Shown here one piece after another: positions 44,040-45,878 of a stretch of DNA of 45,878 bases. This DNA is from Clostridium lacusfryxellense (GTDB taxonomy: Bacteria; Bacillota; Clostridia; Clostridiales; Clostridiaceae). Position 1 is the stretch's first letter. Each line of letters starts with the position of its first letter. Under the pieces are notes generated by a model that worked only from the letters and a program-made list of their open reading frames with translations, ran no database searches and had not been told where the DNA came from. The translations under genes were made by a program, and so were the position numbers. The stretch lies in assembly GCF_018861735.1 (NCBI RefSeq), contig NZ_JAHLEB010000042.1, positions 1 to 45,878 of the forward strand, written 5' to 3'.

Positions 44040-44813
44040 ATGCCTATTGGAGTTATAGTTAATTGTTTTTCAGTATTACTAGGTGGATTAATCGGGGCAC
44101 TTTTAGGTGATAAAATTCCTGAAAGGTTACGTAATTCTTTACCACTAATTTTTGGTGTGGCATCAATGAGTATGGGTATAAATTATATAATAAAAATGCA
44201 TGCCTTGCCAGCAGTAATCTTAGCTTTAATACTTGGTTCTGCTATTGGTGAATTAGTTTATTTAGAAAAAGGAATTGAATGGTGTGCAAGTCATGCACGC
44301 GGACCAGTTGAAAAATTATTCTCTCGTAAAGAAACTAATCAAATGGATTCTGAGGTAGCTGCATCAATCGAATCAGAAGAAAAATCTTCACTAGATCAAC
44401 ATAAGGGGTTTATGGAGAAATTTGTTGCCATAGTTATTCTGTTTTGCGCAAGTGGCACTGGAATTTTTGGAGCATTAACCGAAGGAATGACAGGTGATCA
44501 TTCAGTATTAATCACAAAATCAATTCTCGACTTTTTCACTGCTGGAATATTTGCAACAGCTCTTGGTTATTTAGTTTTAACTATCTGTATTCCGCAATTT
44601 ATAATATTAATGCTATTGTTTTTAAGCGCATCCTTTATACTACCAATGACCACTCCAGCGATGATAGCTGACTTTACTGCCTGCGGTGGTATGATTATGC
44701 TAGCAACAGGTTTTCGTATAAGTGGAATTAAATCATTTCCAATTGATAACATGTTGCCGGCTCTAGTGCTTGTAATGCCTATATCTTATTTATGGTCTAC
44801 ATTTATCCATTAA
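44040..44813 (+). CDS. DUF554 family membrane protein
   Basis: 257 aa with about seven membrane segments. MPIGVIVNCFSVLLGGLIGA and LILGSAIGELVYLEKGIEW are hallmarks of DUF554 (YdfK/YqgA family). A charged cytoplasmic loop (about 95-125) separates the halves. Function unknown; proposed transport-like role is speculative. CAAGGAGAGG precedes the start. Followed after 40 bases by an LpdD-like gene, probably as one unit. Confidence 0.85.
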   Translation: MPIGVIVNCFSVLLGGLIGALLGDKIPERLRNSLPLIFGVASMSMGINYIIKMHALPAVILALILGSAIGELVYLEKGIEWCASHARGPVEKLFSRKETNQMDSEVAASIESEEKSSLDQHKGFMEKFVAIVILFCASGTGIFGALTEGMTGDHSVLITKSILDFFTAGIFATALGYLVLTICIPQFIILMLLFLSASFILPMTTPAMIADFTACGGMIMLATGFRISGIKSFPIDNMLPALVLVMPISYLWSTFIH

Positions 44814-44853
44814 AATAAATGAATTTAACTATTGAATCTAAGGGGCTGAGACT

Positions 44854-45231
44854 GTGCAAGATATAACTGTAGAAAGAGGAAGATTAAAAATCAATATGAA
44901 AACCTTCTTAATAGGGAAAGATTTATGCGTAATAATATCAGGAGGAGATACTCCTCATATAGGTTGTGTAACTTTAAGTGTTCCAATACCAAGTTTAGCA
45001 AGTGACACCCTCACTAGTTCTACAACCTCAGCATTAACTTTATTAGGACATAAGGATGATGAGCCAGCAAGATATGTATCTTCTTTTCTCTCTTCAAAAT
45101 TAAATAAAAACGTGGTGGTTACTTGTGGTATTCATCTTGATAATATAACTCCTGAAGAAATTGATACTAGTTGGGAACTTATAGATGAATTAATATATAC
45201 ATCTTTTATGTCAAACACGAAAAGCATTTAA
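44854..45231 (+). CDS. LpdD-like (prenylated-flavin chaperone-type) domain protein
   Basis: 125 aa. ITVERGRLKINMKTFLIGKD, SGGDTPHIGCVTLSVP and the hinge GHKDDEPARYVSSFLSSKLN match the family named after LpdD, the small subunit linked to UbiD-type decarboxylases. The neighbouring large decarboxylase and UbiX are not in this window. The start is GTG after AAGGGGCTGAGACT. It follows DUF554 closely. Confidence 0.7.
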   Translation: MQDITVERGRLKINMKTFLIGKDLCVIISGGDTPHIGCVTLSVPIPSLASDTLTSSTTSALTLLGHKDDEPARYVSSFLSSKLNKNVVVTCGIHLDNITPEEIDTSWELIDELIYTSFMSNTKSI

Positions 45232-45243
45232 TAATCTATTGAA

Positions 45244-45384
45244 TTATTTATAGGTACTTTTGAATGGTTTTTGCTCTGCATAATAAGGTGATATATCACC
45301 ATCTATCAACAAGCCATATTTTTGTTCCATTGGAATTAATAATTCTACGGAACTCCGCTTATACCAGCGGCTATCCTTTAAATG
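45244..45384 (-). pseudogene. Unassigned open-frame remnant
   Basis: A minus-strand frame without a start reads RWYKRSSVELLIPMEQKYGL then LIDGDISPYYAEQKPFK and stops at 45244. It overlaps the end of the RidA gene in another frame. The text looks like genuine protein, but I cannot name a family. Confidence 0.3.
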
Positions 45385-45736
45385 CTATGGCATCAAGTTG
45401 AAATTGAAGCCCATCTTGTCCACCACAATGAGCAAATTCTGTTTGTATCGATTTTCTGGCTGGATACTTGCCCTTAAATCTTTCTTTGATTACCTTTTCC
45501 ATTATAGGTATATTCCAAACATCTCTAAACAAGCAATCAATCTTTACGACTGATTCTAAAGTTAAACCGATAGTTTCTAGTCGGTCATTCAGATGGTCAA
45601 ATGCTCCATTAATTTGATTTTCAATGGGTTGACCAATGTTACCCACACAATAACTTATAAAAACAAAATCACCAGCCTCAACAATTCCAGAATGTCCCCA
45701 TTCCTCACTTACATCAGTTCTTATAATTTCTCTCAT
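45371..45736 (-). CDS. RidA-family protein (YjgF/YER057c/UK114)
   Basis: 121 aa from ATG at 45736, set by AAGGAGG 8 bases upstream; the frame is open further upstream but without such a site. IGQPIENQINGAFDHLNDRL and TLESVVKIDCLFRDV followed by FKGKYPARKSIQTEFA are the family signature, with the usual arginine (PARKS) of active RidA enzymes. It deaminates reactive enamine/imine intermediates or acts in a related pathway. Confidence 0.85.
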   Translation of the reverse strand: MREIIRTDVSEEWGHSGIVEAGDFVFISYCVGNIGQPIENQINGAFDHLNDRLETIGLTLESVVKIDCLFRDVWNIPIMEKVIKERFKGKYPARKSIQTEFAHCGGQDGLQFQLDAIAFKG

Positions 45737-45801
45737 GTAATTATCCTCCTTATATATGTATTGTAAATTAGCCGATTGCACAATTCTGCAATCATTGAAT
45801 T

Positions 45802-45835
45802 GCCTAACTTTTAAGCCGTTAGGCTTTTATATTTT
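45802..45835 (+). terminator. Rho-independent terminator
   Basis: GCCTAAC (45802-45808) and GTTAGGC (45818-45824) form a perfect stem followed by TTTTATATTTT on the plus strand. No plus-strand gene ends just before it; the RidA gene runs the other way. It may be left from a lost gene. Confidence 0.6.
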
Positions 45836-45878
45836 CCTCCACTGTGAGAGAATAAATGTAACGACACAAAATATTATC

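Overview
The window is AT-rich (about 70% A+T by eye), uses strong GGAGG-type ribosome binding sites, and encodes Firmicutes-type families: spore photoproduct lyase remnants, DUF1659/DUF2922 with a sporulation-like sigma factor, clostripain and GH42. It is best read as chromosomal DNA of a spore-forming Clostridium. The species is not determinable from the sequence, and genus-level placement is inference.

Layout. 0.7-9.8 kb: a macrolide-type glycosyltransferase, a decayed spore photoproduct lyase, two MarR-controlled redox operons on the minus strand (MarR / unknown 208 aa / ferredoxin-fused aldo-keto reductase; MarR / NmrA / metallo-beta-lactamase fold / FMN reductase / FAD reductase), then a broken second glycosyltransferase. 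9.8-11 kb: a serine recombinase with two recombination-site-like inverted repeats. 11-19.9 kb: five minus-strand genes that look like one surface or spore-coat system: a glycosyltransferase-methyltransferase fusion, a SunS-like glycosyltransferase with TPRs, a Cys-headed protein made of twenty 21-residue repeats, a clostripain-like protease without signal peptide, and a 1050-residue DUF11 protein without signal peptide or sorting motif. The repeat protein and the DUF11 protein share a SigK-like promoter block. This is the best candidate for an undescribed system: a glycosylated, mother-cell-made spore appendage or exosporium layer. That function is inferred from context only.

19.9-21.1 kb is decayed intergenic DNA. 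21.1-24.7 kb holds the sigma/DUF1659/DUF2922 trio and a phage-like replication/immunity pair (DnaD-like; XRE plus ImmA). 24.8-28.4 kb: lipoprotein, frameshifted aldo/keto reductase, a second MarR-NmrA module (its MarR apparently starts at ATT) and a VOC protein. 28.4-35.2 kb: a complete sugar locus (GH42 beta-galactosidase, two permeases, binding lipoprotein, LacI regulator) with a hairpin that should lower permease expression relative to the binding protein.

35.4-43 kb: small genes of mostly unknown function, including two short genes of 59 aa (DUF4177-like) and 49 aa, a GNAT, an SRPBCC protein, an alkaline-phosphatase-superfamily phosphodiesterase and a FlaR-like kinase. 43-45.9 kb: LysE exporter, DUF554 membrane protein, LpdD-like protein, RidA. 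Gene decay is common: remnants of Spl, MGT glycosyltransferase, MalY/PatB-like, isochorismatase-like and GntR-like genes are visible, and pieces of the LysE leader recur at 20.5 and 37.6 kb, which points to repeated rearrangement.
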